NCBI RefSeq assembly: GCF_016862995.1
Contig: NZ_BOOA01000023.1
Location: 47,263 to 111,262, forward strand
Length of the DNA stretch: 64,000 nt
Origin: Acrocarpospora phusangensis
GTDB taxonomy: Bacteria; Actinomycetota; Actinomycetes; Streptosporangiales; Streptosporangiaceae
Direction of reading: 5' to 3'
Part shown: in pieces, positions 52,099 to 59,978 of the stretch
How positions within the stretch are numbered: position 1 is the first letter of the stretch
How the letters are laid out: every line of letters starts with the position of its first letter
The notes under the pieces: model-generated
Told to the model about the DNA's origin: nothing
Database searches by the model: none
The model's input: the letters and a program-made list of their open reading frames with translations, nothing else
Position numbers and translations under genes: made by a program

Positions 52099-53201
52099 GC
52101 GCTCTTCTCCCGCACGGTCTGGTCACGCAGCAGGTCCAGTACGGCCTCCGGCCCTGCCGTGGCGGCGCGGCGCTGCCTTTCGGCGCCCGTGCCCGCGCGT
52201 CGTACCCAGGCCAGCAGTTCCTCGACTTCGGCCATGTCGCCGTTGTCCGCCAGGGCATCTCGCACGTGAGCCAGGAGCTGGTCGAGAAGCTTTACGGCGG
52301 GGACGGCGCGCGCCTCGATCACGTCGACGCCGGGGCCGTCGAGCCCGTGGCGGGCCGCGTTCCAGACCGCCGCCGCGCAGGTCTGGCCGTCTGCTCTGGG
52401 TGCCTCGCGTCCTCTGGCCAGCGCGGCTTCGGCCGTACAGACGAGGGCTCTGGTCAGTGCCGCTTGCAGGACGGCCTCGTCGGCGGTGCCGGCGGCGTCG
52501 GCGGCGCGCACCTCCACGGTCGGGACCCCGACGCCCGGTCTGGCCATCCAGAACGACATCGCCTCGTCCACCAGGACGCCGCAGTCGATCAGCCGGTCCA
52601 CCTGCCGCTCGTAGGCGGCCGCCGAGTCGAACCACGGCGGCACGCCCGAGCCGGGGAAGCGTGACTGCTGGACCATGCGCCAGCTCGCGTAGCCCGAGTC
52701 GTGGCCGCGATCGAACGGCGAGTTGGCGGACAGCGCCAGCAGCGTGGGCAGCCAGGGACGCAGGTGGTTCATCACGGCCACCGCCGTGTCGCGGTCGCGG
52801 ACGCCGACGTGCACGTGGCACCCGCAGCTCTGATAGTCGGCGATCACCCCTCGGTACAGGTCGCCGATGCGCGCGAACCGCTCACCATCCGACAGATCGG
52901 GTACGGCCTCGGCCAGCACCGGAGTGCCCACCGACACCAGATCCAGCCCCTCGGCCCGAGCGGCGTCCGCCAGCAGGATCCGGGCCTCCAGCAACTGGGC
53001 GCGCAGGTCGGCGAGCGTCGCGCACACCCCGGTGGCCGCCTCGGCCTGCGTCTGGAACAACTCCTGGTGGAGGCTGCCGCCGCTGTCCCGGCCGGGATGC
53101 CCGCCGGCCGCCGCGAGGATCTTGCCCGCCAGCGCGGCCGGCTCTCCCGAAGCGGCCCGCAACAGCAGGAATTCCTCTTCCACTCCGACGGTTATCGCCA
53201 T
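52095..53201 (-). CDS. GCS2-family carboxylate-amine ligase (YbdK/EgtA-like)
   Basis: 368 residues from ATG 53201. Glutamate-cysteine-ligase type 2 features: TVGVEEEFLLL at the start (metal and ATP ligands), ELFQTQAEAATGVC, SCGCHVHVGVRD (the conserved HVHVG), LLALSANSPFDRG, SRFPGSGVPPWF and PTVEVRAADA. It should join an amine to an amino-acid carboxylate using ATP. It is the first gene of the four-gene operon. It lacks features that would prove the substrate is glutamate plus cysteine. Confidence 0.88.
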   Translation of the reverse strand: MAITVGVEEEFLLLRAASGEPAALAGKILAAAGGHPGRDSGGSLHQELFQTQAEAATGVCATLADLRAQLLEARILLADAARAEGLDLVSVGTPVLAEAVPDLSDGERFARIGDLYRGVIADYQSCGCHVHVGVRDRDTAVAVMNHLRPWLPTLLALSANSPFDRGHDSGYASWRMVQQSRFPGSGVPPWFDSAAAYERQVDRLIDCGVLVDEAMSFWMARPGVGVPTVEVRAADAAGTADEAVLQAALTRALVCTAEAALARGREAPRADGQTCAAAVWNAARHGLDGPGVDVIEARAVPAVKLLDQLLAHVRDALADNGDMAEVEELLAWVRRAGTGAERQRRAATAGPEAVLDLLRDQTVREKSA

Positions 53202-53299
53202 TTTTCCCCTTTCCGGGCGGCGCTACAGGAAGCCCCTGAGCTGCGGCGCAGCGGGTTAAGCCCTACCCAGTTGGCGGCTTTCATGCCTGAAGCGAGCGT

Positions 53300-53367
53300 C
53301 TTACCCGGAAAGATTCGGTTTTATCTCCGTATTAATTTATTTCTTGGCTTATATAGCTGTTGCTATA
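53300..53367. other. AT-rich patch with hairpin at the reductase stop codon
   Basis: About 65 bp of strikingly A+T-rich sequence lies between two G+C-rich genes. It ends in a perfect 6-bp hairpin (tatagc-tgtt-gctata, 53352-53367) whose right arm contains the stop codon of the convergent reductase. It could be a terminator for that gene and hold the promoter of the GCS2 operon on the same strand. Confidence 0.4.
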
Positions 53368-54490
53368 GCTTCGAGAGGCGCTTGAGCTGCGGGTTGACGT
53401 CGGGGAACGAGCCGTCACCGAACAGGATCCGCGTCGCCAGGGCACGACCGGCCGGGCCGCGCAGCAAGGTCACCGCCGCCTCCACCGCCGCGGGGGATCG
53501 CATGCCCGCGAACAGGCGGCGCAGCAGCAGCCGGCCGCGGAACCGGGTCCGCAGTGCGCTCCCGTCGTACTGGCGCAGCATGCTCTGGTCGCCGGTGCGC
53601 AGGTATCCGGTCGTGACGGCCGCGGCCAGCTCGGACATGCGCAGGCAGGGGTCCAATCCCCCGGCCGTCAGCGGCGAGACCGCGCCCGCCGCGTCCCCGA
53701 CCAGCAGCCCGCCAGGGCAGGCCAGCCGCCGCAGCACACCGCCGACCGGGATCGGGCCGCCCCGGCGCTCGATCGGACCGGCCGGCGCCGCCCGGCCGGG
53801 CGCGTCCGCGGCGAAGGCGTCCAGCAGGTGCCGGATGCCGGTACGCATCGCGTCCGGATAGCCCGCGACGCCGACATGCGCGTGATGGCCGTCGTCGATC
53901 ACCCATCCCAGGTACCCCGGAGCGACCCGGGGATCCAGCACGCAGTGGAACGCCGGGTCTGTCGTGCCCGACGCGATCGGGTGGACGATCTCGGCGCCGA
54001 CGAGGAAACGCCGGTTGACGTCGAGGCCGAGGTCGCGGGCCACCCGGGAGCGGGCGCCGTCCGCGCCGACGATGAACCTGGCCGTCACCGGTTCCGCGCC
54101 CGCCAGCCGTACGAAACCCATCGACACGTCGACGTACCGTACGCCCAGCAGGACGCGGGCCCCGGCAGACTCCGCCGCGCGCTGGGCGTGGTCGTAGACG
54201 GCCGCCATGTCGGCGACGCGGTACTCGTCCCGGCCGCTGGTGAGCCGGATCGGCGCCCGCCGCGACGGCGGATACAGCAGGACGTCCCGGACGCCGGGGC
54301 CGAGCAGGTGGTCCGGCAGGTCGAAGTCGTCGAGGGTGCGCCGTACGAAGATCCCCGTCGTACGGATGCCCGCCGACAGCGACCTGCGGCGGTCGACCAC
54401 CAGCACGTTCAGGTCCTGTTGTGCCAGCAGGCGGGCGGTGTGCAGGCCGGCCAGACCCGCACCCACGACCAGTACGTCCACTGTCTGCAT
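53363..54490 (-). CDS. Geranylgeranyl-reductase-like FAD-dependent oxidoreductase
   Basis: 375 residues from ATG 54490. FAD-binding motifs: VDVLVVGAGLAGLHTARLLA with the GxGxxG at residues 10-15, VDRRRSLSAGIRTTG, FIVGADGARSRVARDLG (the DG motif) and GLLVGDAAGAVSPLTAGG (the GD motif). This is the geranylgeranyl-reductase family (COG0644), which saturates isoprenoid chains or hydroxylates aromatic rings. It is likely cytosolic and loosely membrane-bound. It is 93 bp beyond the WxL-like operon on the same strand, so it could be co-transcribed, but its role there is unclear. Confidence 0.85.
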   Translation of the reverse strand: MQTVDVLVVGAGLAGLHTARLLAQQDLNVLVVDRRRSLSAGIRTTGIFVRRTLDDFDLPDHLLGPGVRDVLLYPPSRRAPIRLTSGRDEYRVADMAAVYDHAQRAAESAGARVLLGVRYVDVSMGFVRLAGAEPVTARFIVGADGARSRVARDLGLDVNRRFLVGAEIVHPIASGTTDPAFHCVLDPRVAPGYLGWVIDDGHHAHVGVAGYPDAMRTGIRHLLDAFAADAPGRAAPAGPIERRGGPIPVGGVLRRLACPGGLLVGDAAGAVSPLTAGGLDPCLRMSELAAAVTTGYLRTGDQSMLRQYDGSALRTRFRGRLLLRRLFAGMRSPAAVEAAVTLLRGPAGRALATRILFGDGSFPDVNPQLKRLSKL

Positions 54491-54583
54491 ACTCTGCGAC
54501 GGTAAGGGCGATACCCCGCCCGGACGACGGTCTGCACGCTACCCGCACGGTACTTCGACACCGCCGCCACACCCGCGGGTGGG

Positions 54584-55210
54584 TCAAGCCACGGAATGCG
54601 TGATTCTGCCGGTGTATGTGCCGGCGACTGCCGCGGCCGGCAGGCTGACCACGATATGCGGATTCCAGGTGGCACTGGTGTCGCCCACGCCGAGCGTGAG
54701 CGTGTACGCGGTGGCGTTGCCGCTCAGCGGGACGGCCAGCAGCGCGGTGGCCTGCCCGGGAGTGAAGACGCCGGTTCCCGCCGTCGCCGAGGCGATGCCC
54801 GACCAGTAGGAGACCCTGGCCCTGCCGATCGTCTCCGCGGCGGAGCCTCCGCCGGTGGTGAAGTCGGTCGCGGCGGCCCTGGCCGTCCAGGCGGTCGCGA
54901 GTCCGCCGCGGGTGTCGGCGACGGACACCGAGCCGAGTTGCGCGGTCAGGCTCTGACCGGAGCCGCCGCTCCCCAGATTTCTGCTGCTCGGAGCGTTGAT
55001 GGCCAACGTTCCCGCCCGTTTCAGCCGCATGGTGCGGGGCGAAGGGAAGGCGGTGGCGTCTTCCCGGCGCGGAGGAGGCGAGCCGGACGCGACCGGCGAT
55101 GGCGAGGGGGACGGGCTCGGGGATGGTGACGGCGAGGGGGTGGGGCTTTCCGGGGCTGTCGGAAACGCGGTTCCCAGAAGGACTAAGGCCAGCGCCAATG
55201 TGGTCTTCAT
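54584..55210 (-). CDS. Secreted WxL-like domain protein B
   Basis: 208 residues from ATG 55210, overlapping the DUF916-like gene by 4 bp. A signal peptide (KTTLALALVLLGTAFPTAP) is followed by a SPSPSPSP linker and a beta-rich domain of about 150 residues. That domain shares with protein A (56216-56752) SLGSVSV-D-R, WTARAAATDFTTGG, GVFTPGQ and the ending WNPHIVVSLPAAAVAGTYTG...THSVA. The two Trp motifs (W-T-A and W-N-P-x-I) recall the WxL domain, which binds peptidoglycan in Firmicutes. No sorting signal or membrane anchor. Confidence 0.7.
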   Translation of the reverse strand: MKTTLALALVLLGTAFPTAPESPTPSPSPSPSPSPSPSPVASGSPPPRREDATAFPSPRTMRLKRAGTLAINAPSSRNLGSGGSGQSLTAQLGSVSVADTRGGLATAWTARAAATDFTTGGGSAAETIGRARVSYWSGIASATAGTGVFTPGQATALLAVPLSGNATAYTLTLGVGDTSATWNPHIVVSLPAAAVAGTYTGRITHSVA

Positions 55211-56193
55211 GAAGTTCCCGGGTGATCGTTCGCGGATCTGCGGATGCGTCGGAACACGGCTAAACCGGACGCCAGGATCACCAGGACACCGCCGGCGGCG
55301 AGCGCGCCGTTGCCCGGGGTCAAGGACACCGATGTGCCGAAGATGCCCGTCAGCCGGACCATCGGAGGTTCGCCCGGCTTGGGGAAGGTGATCGTCGTTT
55401 CGGCGGTGCGCCGCGTCTGGCCGCTGGCCAGGGAGAGGGTGGCGTGCCAGGGCCCGTCGGGGAGACGTCTGTCCAGAGGAACCGTGATCTGGCCGCGCCC
55501 GCCGGGTGGGAGCGAGATGCCCTGACTGACCTGGAACGGCCCCGCGCTCAGCGCGCCGGGACCCTCGTCCAGGGTGAGCGTGCCGGACATGTCCACCGCA
55601 CGCTGCCCGCTGTTGTGCACCACCGCCTGTAACTCCGGTCGCCCGTCCGGCGTACGGAGGGCCACCAGCCGCTCGATGGTGAAGTCGGTCGGCGGCTCCC
55701 CACCACGCCCGATGTCCAGATATATCCGTACTCCGACGCGGTTGACCACGTGGACGTTGCCGGATCCGGTCCTGGGCTCCGCCTCGGCCCAGAGCACGCC
55801 GTAACGTTCGCCCCGCCAGGCCGTACGGGGGACTTTGATGGTGGCTCTGACCACGGCGCTCCCGTGGGGCGGCAGCGTGACCTCGGGCTTGTCGAAGCTC
55901 GTCCAGGTGGTGAGCTCGTTCGGCTTCCGGTCGGCCTCGAAGACGAAGCGATCCTTCTGGACGGCGGCCGCACCCGCGTACAGGTGGAGGCGCTGCGGGC
56001 GGGGTGAGGTGCTGGTGAGCTGGAGCCGGCGGCGGATCGTGGTGCCGGGCTCCAGATGGTCGACGATGTAGATGCGGGCGCGCGGGTCGTGGCGACGGAC
56101 CTCCGGCGCGTCCATCAGGCGGATGCCGATCATTCCGGCGTCGGAGCCCGTCTCGCCCCAGGCGGGCCCGGCGGTCAGGGCTCCGACGGCCAT
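55207..56193 (-). CDS. DUF916-like (WxL-interacting) membrane-anchored protein
   Basis: 328 residues as read from ATG 56193, probably longer. Two beta-sandwich domains: the first has YIVDHLEPGTTIRRRLQLTSTSPRPQRLHLY; the second has ERLVALRTPDGRPELQAVVHNSGQRAVDMSGTL. A C-terminal membrane helix (ALAAGGVLVILASGLAVF) and basic tail follow. This is the architecture of the DUF916/WxLIP proteins that bind WxL proteins in Firmicutes. In-frame codons before ATG 56193 (back to an ATT at 56229) would complete a signal peptide (SRLLPALLMAVGALTAG), so a non-canonical start is suspected. It lies between two WxL-like genes in one operon. Confidence 0.75.
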   Translation of the reverse strand: MAVGALTAGPAWGETGSDAGMIGIRLMDAPEVRRHDPRARIYIVDHLEPGTTIRRRLQLTSTSPRPQRLHLYAGAAAVQKDRFVFEADRKPNELTTWTSFDKPEVTLPPHGSAVVRATIKVPRTAWRGERYGVLWAEAEPRTGSGNVHVVNRVGVRIYLDIGRGGEPPTDFTIERLVALRTPDGRPELQAVVHNSGQRAVDMSGTLTLDEGPGALSAGPFQVSQGISLPPGGRGQITVPLDRRLPDGPWHATLSLASGQTRRTAETTITFPKPGEPPMVRLTGIFGTSVSLTPGNGALAAGGVLVILASGLAVFRRIRRSANDHPGTS

Positions 56194-56215
56194 CAGCAGA
56201 GCCGGTAGGAGGCGG

Positions 56216-56752
56216 CTAAGCGACGGAATGGGTCACCGTCCCGGTGTACTCACCCGCCACCGAGGAGCTCGGCGGGCTCACCACGAGCGTCGGGTTCCAG
56301 ATGACCGTGTTGTTGCCGACCAGCGCGGTCCCGGCGTACGCGGTGCGCGGCGTGCTCAGGGACTGGGCCAGCAGGACGGTCAGCTGGCCTGGCGTGAACA
56401 CTCCCACGCCGGTGGAGCTCGTCGCGGCGAGGGAGGCGTACGAGACGTTGGCCTTCGCGATCGTCTCGTTGGTGGTGGCGCCGCCGGTGGTGAAGTCGGT
56501 CGCGGCGACCGTCGCGGTCCACTGGCCGAGCAGCGTGCTGCGCGCGTCGGTGACCGTCACGCTGCCGAGGCTCCCGCTGATCGAGCCGCCGGATGCGCCG
56601 GAGCCCAGGCTCGCGTTCGCCGGCGCGGCAATGGTCAGCGCGCCACCCGCGATGGTGAAGGTCGTCGTGGTGTCGACCGCGTACGCCGGGGTGGTGACCG
56701 TGGCGATCGTCGTGGCCGCGCACAAGACGGCCAGATGTCTGATGATTCGCAA
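56216..56752 (-). CDS. Secreted WxL-like domain protein A
   Basis: 178 residues from TTG 56752 (AGGACGGGAA precedes it). A signal peptide (IIRHLAVLCAATTIATVTTPAYA) leads directly into a beta-rich domain: FTIAGGALTIAAPANASLGS, SLGSVTVTDARSTLLGQWTATVAATDFTTGG, GVFTPGQLTVLLAQ and the ending WNPTLVVSPPSSSVAGEYTGTVTHSVA. Clearly homologous to protein B but without its Ser/Pro linker. The paired Trp motifs and the DUF916-like neighbour support a WxL-type surface protein. First gene of the operon. Confidence 0.7.
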   Translation of the reverse strand: MRIIRHLAVLCAATTIATVTTPAYAVDTTTTFTIAGGALTIAAPANASLGSGASGGSISGSLGSVTVTDARSTLLGQWTATVAATDFTTGGATTNETIAKANVSYASLAATSSTGVGVFTPGQLTVLLAQSLSTPRTAYAGTALVGNNTVIWNPTLVVSPPSSSVAGEYTGTVTHSVA

Positions 56753-56942
56753 TTCCCGTCCTTAAGCCGATGTGGGCATGTCTGGACGAGCGTAGGAATC
56801 CGCAGGCAGGACGCTTGCGAAGCGCTTCGGTGCTTGATCGGCAAATGGGCTATCCCCAGGGCGAGCTTTGTCGATCATGGTCCGGAGAGGCCGAATTCAT
56901 ACCGGATGCGTCCACATCTTTGGAGGGCTTGCGCGATAACTC

Positions 56943-56956
56943 TATCTAGGTAGATA
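56943..56956. promoter_or_regulatory. TATCTA-GG-TAGATA operator upstream of PadR gene
   Basis: Perfect 14-bp palindrome directly before ATG 56965, so it overlaps the promoter or start of the PadR transcript. Likely the autoregulatory site of the PadR-like protein. Confidence 0.65.
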
Positions 56957-56964
56957 TTAGAGCC

Positions 56965-57288
56965 ATGGTTCGTGCGCGACGTCCGTCCCCGCAGACCGTG
57001 GCCGTGCTCACCGCCCTCGCCGAGACCGGCGCGGACTGGTGTCACGGTTACGACCTGTGCCGTGCCCTCGGCCTGAAGGCGGGCACGGTCTACCCGATTC
57101 TCATCCGGCTCGCCGAACGCGGGCAGGTGGAGACCGCCTGGGAGACCGACCCGCCGCGTGGGCGGCCGGCCCGTCATCTGTACCGGCTCAGCAACGCGGG
57201 CGCCGAGCTCGCGCGTACCCTCGCCGCGTCAGCGCACGACGGCGCACCCTCCCCGGGCGCGAACCGGTTCGCGCCCGGGACCGCCTGA
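56965..57288 (+). CDS. PadR-family transcriptional regulator
   Basis: 107 residues from ATG 56965. A single winged helix-turn-helix (VLTALAETGADWCHGYDLCRALGLKAGTVYPILIRLAERGQVE) with the PadR wing (GRPARHLYRLSNAGAELARTL). It has no long C-terminal dimer helix, as in the short PadR subfamily. The adjacent membrane gene 26 bp downstream is probably its target; short PadR genes often precede a membrane protein they repress. The palindrome at 56943-56956 is its likely operator. Confidence 0.9.
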   Translation: MVRARRPSPQTVAVLTALAETGADWCHGYDLCRALGLKAGTVYPILIRLAERGQVETAWETDPPRGRPARHLYRLSNAGAELARTLAASAHDGAPSPGANRFAPGTA

Positions 57289-57314
57289 CCCGTCCTTCCG
57301 TACGGAGGCCCTCG

Positions 57315-58574
57315 ATGCTCGCCTTGCTCATCTTCCTGGCGGTGTTCGCACCGGCGCCCCTGCTCGCGATCGTGCTGCTCGCGGGCCGGCTGCGCGACGC
57401 CGTACGCCGGGGCGGTGCCGGGGCGCTCGCCGCGCGTACCGGTGCCGCGTGGCGGAACGGCTTCAGGCGGCCCCTGTGGCTGGGGCTGATCGCTGTCGCC
57501 GTCACCGCCGGATTGGCCACGTTCGGCCTGGAGCGCTGGTATCTCACCATCGCCGCCGACGGTCCGGAGCTGGGCTTCGACCCGGTGCTGCTGAGCTTGG
57601 TGCTGGGGCTGCTCGCGGCGTTCGTGTGCGCCGTGCTCGTCGGTGCCGCCTCGGCCGCCGTGGCCAGGGCCCGCGGGTTCGGCGCCGGGACCGTCGCGGG
57701 ACTGCTCGCCCTGGTCGCCCTCGCCGCCGGCACCGCGGCCGCGCATCTGCCGCTGCGCGCGGCCTACCTGGCCGAACCCGGCGCGTTCCCCACAGTGGGG
57801 AACCTCGGCGCCGGTGACCTGCTGATACCGTTCGACATCTTCTTCGGCGCGTTGATCTGGGCGCTGCCGTGGCCCGTCCTGGGAGCGGCCCTCGGTTCCC
57901 GTATCGAAACCCCGGGCCGTCCGCGCAGGGTGCGCGACGTCTGGCAGCTCCTGCTCGACCTGGCCATCACCGACCTGCCGGAAAGCCGGGCCGCGTGGGG
58001 TTCGGCGCTCCAGTCCGAGCTCGCGGCGATCGACCCGCCGGCCGAGCGCCGCAGGTTCGCGCTCGGCGGGGTGTGGGCCGCCGTGCGGTCGGGACGGCCG
58101 CACGGCGCGTGGGTTCAAGCCGCCGCGGTGGCGCTGGTCGTGGCGGCTGGATGCTACGCGGCCTCGCGCTGGTCGCTGTCGCACGGCCGGAGCGGCATCC
58201 TCGCTTACTGGACGGGGTTCCCGAGCGTGCTGCTGTTCGCCGTCACGCTCGCTTCGGCGTGGCGTAACCGATCTTTCGGTTCCGGGCTGCGCGTCGGGGT
58301 GCTGGGCGGGATCTCCGCCATGGTGGCGGTGCTCGCCGTCAGCATTCCGGAGGCCGTGGTCTGGGCGAACGAGCGGGCCGGTTACCTGAGCACGGGCGAC
58401 GCCGTGCCGCCGACGTGGCAGGCGGCGGTCCTGGACGTGGTGCGTCCGGAGTTCCTCGTCGCCATGCTCGTGTTCTGGATTCCGGGCGTGGTCGGCGGCG
58501 CCGCCATCGGCACGGCCCTCGGACGCCGGCCCGCCGAGAACGTCACCGTGACGCCTCCCGTGAACACCGCCTGA
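57315..58574 (+). CDS. Multi-pass membrane protein under PadR control
   Basis: 419 residues from ATG 57315 (GGAGG upstream). About nine membrane helices, with a cytosolic segment in the middle (about 205-270: WQLLLDLAITDLPESRAAWGSALQSELAAIDPPAERRRFALGGVW). That helical segment is typical of actinobacterial membrane proteins paired with PadR regulators. No transporter signature or ATPase motif. It could be an ABC-type or permease-like envelope protein, but I cannot assign a substrate. Confidence 0.75.
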   Translation: MLALLIFLAVFAPAPLLAIVLLAGRLRDAVRRGGAGALAARTGAAWRNGFRRPLWLGLIAVAVTAGLATFGLERWYLTIAADGPELGFDPVLLSLVLGLLAAFVCAVLVGAASAAVARARGFGAGTVAGLLALVALAAGTAAAHLPLRAAYLAEPGAFPTVGNLGAGDLLIPFDIFFGALIWALPWPVLGAALGSRIETPGRPRRVRDVWQLLLDLAITDLPESRAAWGSALQSELAAIDPPAERRRFALGGVWAAVRSGRPHGAWVQAAAVALVVAAGCYAASRWSLSHGRSGILAYWTGFPSVLLFAVTLASAWRNRSFGSGLRVGVLGGISAMVAVLAVSIPEAVVWANERAGYLSTGDAVPPTWQAAVLDVVRPEFLVAMLVFWIPGVVGGAAIGTALGRRPAENVTVTPPVNTA

Positions 58575-58589
58575 TAATTCAACGGCTAT

Positions 58590-59093
58590 TCAGCGTACGG
58601 CCGCGTGACGCCTGCGATATTTGCGCGCGATGTCGGCGGCGAAATTGGGGGTTTCTTCCGCGGTGTGACGGCGGATGAACCAGCTCAACGCCATCATGCG
58701 GCCCAGGAAATCCAGCACCGGAGGCAGGATCACCTCGACGGTGCAGGCGAAGTCCGTCGACGTCGAGGTGCGCGGCCTGGTCTCCAGCGTCCAGCGCACC
58801 CCGGCGCGTACGGGGATGAGATGGAACAGGTAGACGCGGCTGGCGGCCGAGTACAGCTCGACGGAGGAATCCTCCACCCGGACGATCCGGTAGTGCTGGA
58901 CGATCAGGCTTCCGCCCACCGACTCGACGTTCACCGTGCCCCGGCCACGCTCGTCGCGGTACGACCCCGCGCCGTGATGCCCCCGGGCGCAAGCCTGGTA
59001 ATCCTCGTCCGACAAACCGAGAACCCAGCTCTCCAGGTCGATTTCCTCATGGGGTACGTCCAGCGTCGAATAAGCGGTGTGTTTGATGCTCAC
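58590..59093 (-). CDS. SRPBCC-like hypothetical protein
   Basis: 167 residues from GTG 59093 with GGGAGGG just upstream. Soluble. The order and spacing of strands (GTVNVESVGGSLIVQHYRIVRVEDSSVELYSAASRVYLFHLIPVRAGVRWTLE) and the long C-terminal helix (ILPPVLDFLGRMMALSWFIRRHTAEE) fit a START/SRPBCC-type lipid- or polyketide-binding fold. This is a guess from pattern only. It is divergent from the TetR gene. Confidence 0.6.
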   Translation of the reverse strand: MSIKHTAYSTLDVPHEEIDLESWVLGLSDEDYQACARGHHGAGSYRDERGRGTVNVESVGGSLIVQHYRIVRVEDSSVELYSAASRVYLFHLIPVRAGVRWTLETRPRTSTSTDFACTVEVILPPVLDFLGRMMALSWFIRRHTAEETPNFAADIARKYRRRHAAVR

Positions 59094-59150
59094 GATGCCC
59101 TCCCAGCGTAAGTAGATTGCCGATCGCCCGTCTTGGGTACTATCAAGCTA

Positions 59151-59182
59151 ACCCATCGATAAACACTTGTAAAGCGATGGGT
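59151..59182. promoter_or_regulatory. Inverted repeat acccatcg-N16-cgatgggt, likely TetR operator
   Basis: Perfect 8-bp arms (59151-59158 and 59175-59182) lie between the divergent SRPBCC-like and TetR genes. The 16-bp spacer is long for one dimer, so this may be two half-sites or overlapping operators. A plausible target of the TetR protein. Confidence 0.5.
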
Positions 59183-59250
59183 GCGATTCACGGGGACCGG
59201 CCGGCCCGAGTAGGGTGCCGGAGGCCGTACGACGGAAGGGGAGGGAGCCG

Positions 59251-59889
59251 ATGGGCAACGACGCTCGTCGCCCGCAGAACAAGCGCGGTTCGGGTGGGCA
59301 GCTGCGGGAGGACATCGTGCGCGCCGCCGCCCGCCTCGTCGAACAGGGCGACGGGACCCCGACCCTCCGGGCCGTCGCCCGCGAAGCCGGCATCACGGCC
59401 CCGGCCATCTACGCCCACTTCGACAACCTCGACGAGGTCCTCCAGGCGGTCGTCCTCAGCACCTTCCAGGCCCTGACCGCCCACCTGCGCGGCAGCGTCG
59501 CCGGCCTCACCGACCCCGTCGAACGCCTGCGCGCCGCCTGCCGCGGCTACGTCCGCTTCGCCGTCGACCGACCCCAGCAGTACGGCCTCCTCTTCACCTC
59601 CCCCCTCCCCGAGCCGCCCCCCGACCCCGGCAAACTCCTGGAGACCATGGAAGGCGCCGAGGCCTTCGCCTTCCTCCTCGACGCCATCCGGGAATGCGCC
59701 ATCGCGGGCCGCTCCCACAGCGACGACCTCCCCCGCGACGCCATCGCCCTCTGGGTCGGCCTCCACGGCTACATCTCCCTGCACCTCTCCCGCCCGCACT
59801 TCCCCTGGCCCCCGGCCCACGGCATCGTCGACACCCTCATCGACGCCCATGCCCACCTGAACAACCACCGTCCATCAGGAGCCGGTTGA
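59251..59889 (+). CDS. TetR-family transcriptional regulator
   Basis: 212 residues from ATG 59251. N-terminal helix-turn-helix: DIVRAAARLVEQGDGTPTLRAVAREAGITAPAIYAHFDNLDEVL. The C-terminal ligand domain includes AACRGYVRFAVDRPQQYGLLF and AIALWVGLHGYISLHLSRP, the TetR_C_33/WHG pattern (LWxGLHG). It probably represses itself and the divergent SRPBCC-like gene through the repeat at 59151-59182. Ligand unknown. Confidence 0.92.
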   Translation: MGNDARRPQNKRGSGGQLREDIVRAAARLVEQGDGTPTLRAVAREAGITAPAIYAHFDNLDEVLQAVVLSTFQALTAHLRGSVAGLTDPVERLRAACRGYVRFAVDRPQQYGLLFTSPLPEPPPDPGKLLETMEGAEAFAFLLDAIRECAIAGRSHSDDLPRDAIALWVGLHGYISLHLSRPHFPWPPAHGIVDTLIDAHAHLNNHRPSGAG

Positions 59890-59978
59890 GGGGCGACGCC
59901 CTTCGGTGACGACGCCAACTGGAGTCAGTCATTCACGGAGGATTCGTAGCGCGCCGAGCCAGTGACTCGTACCGTGAA

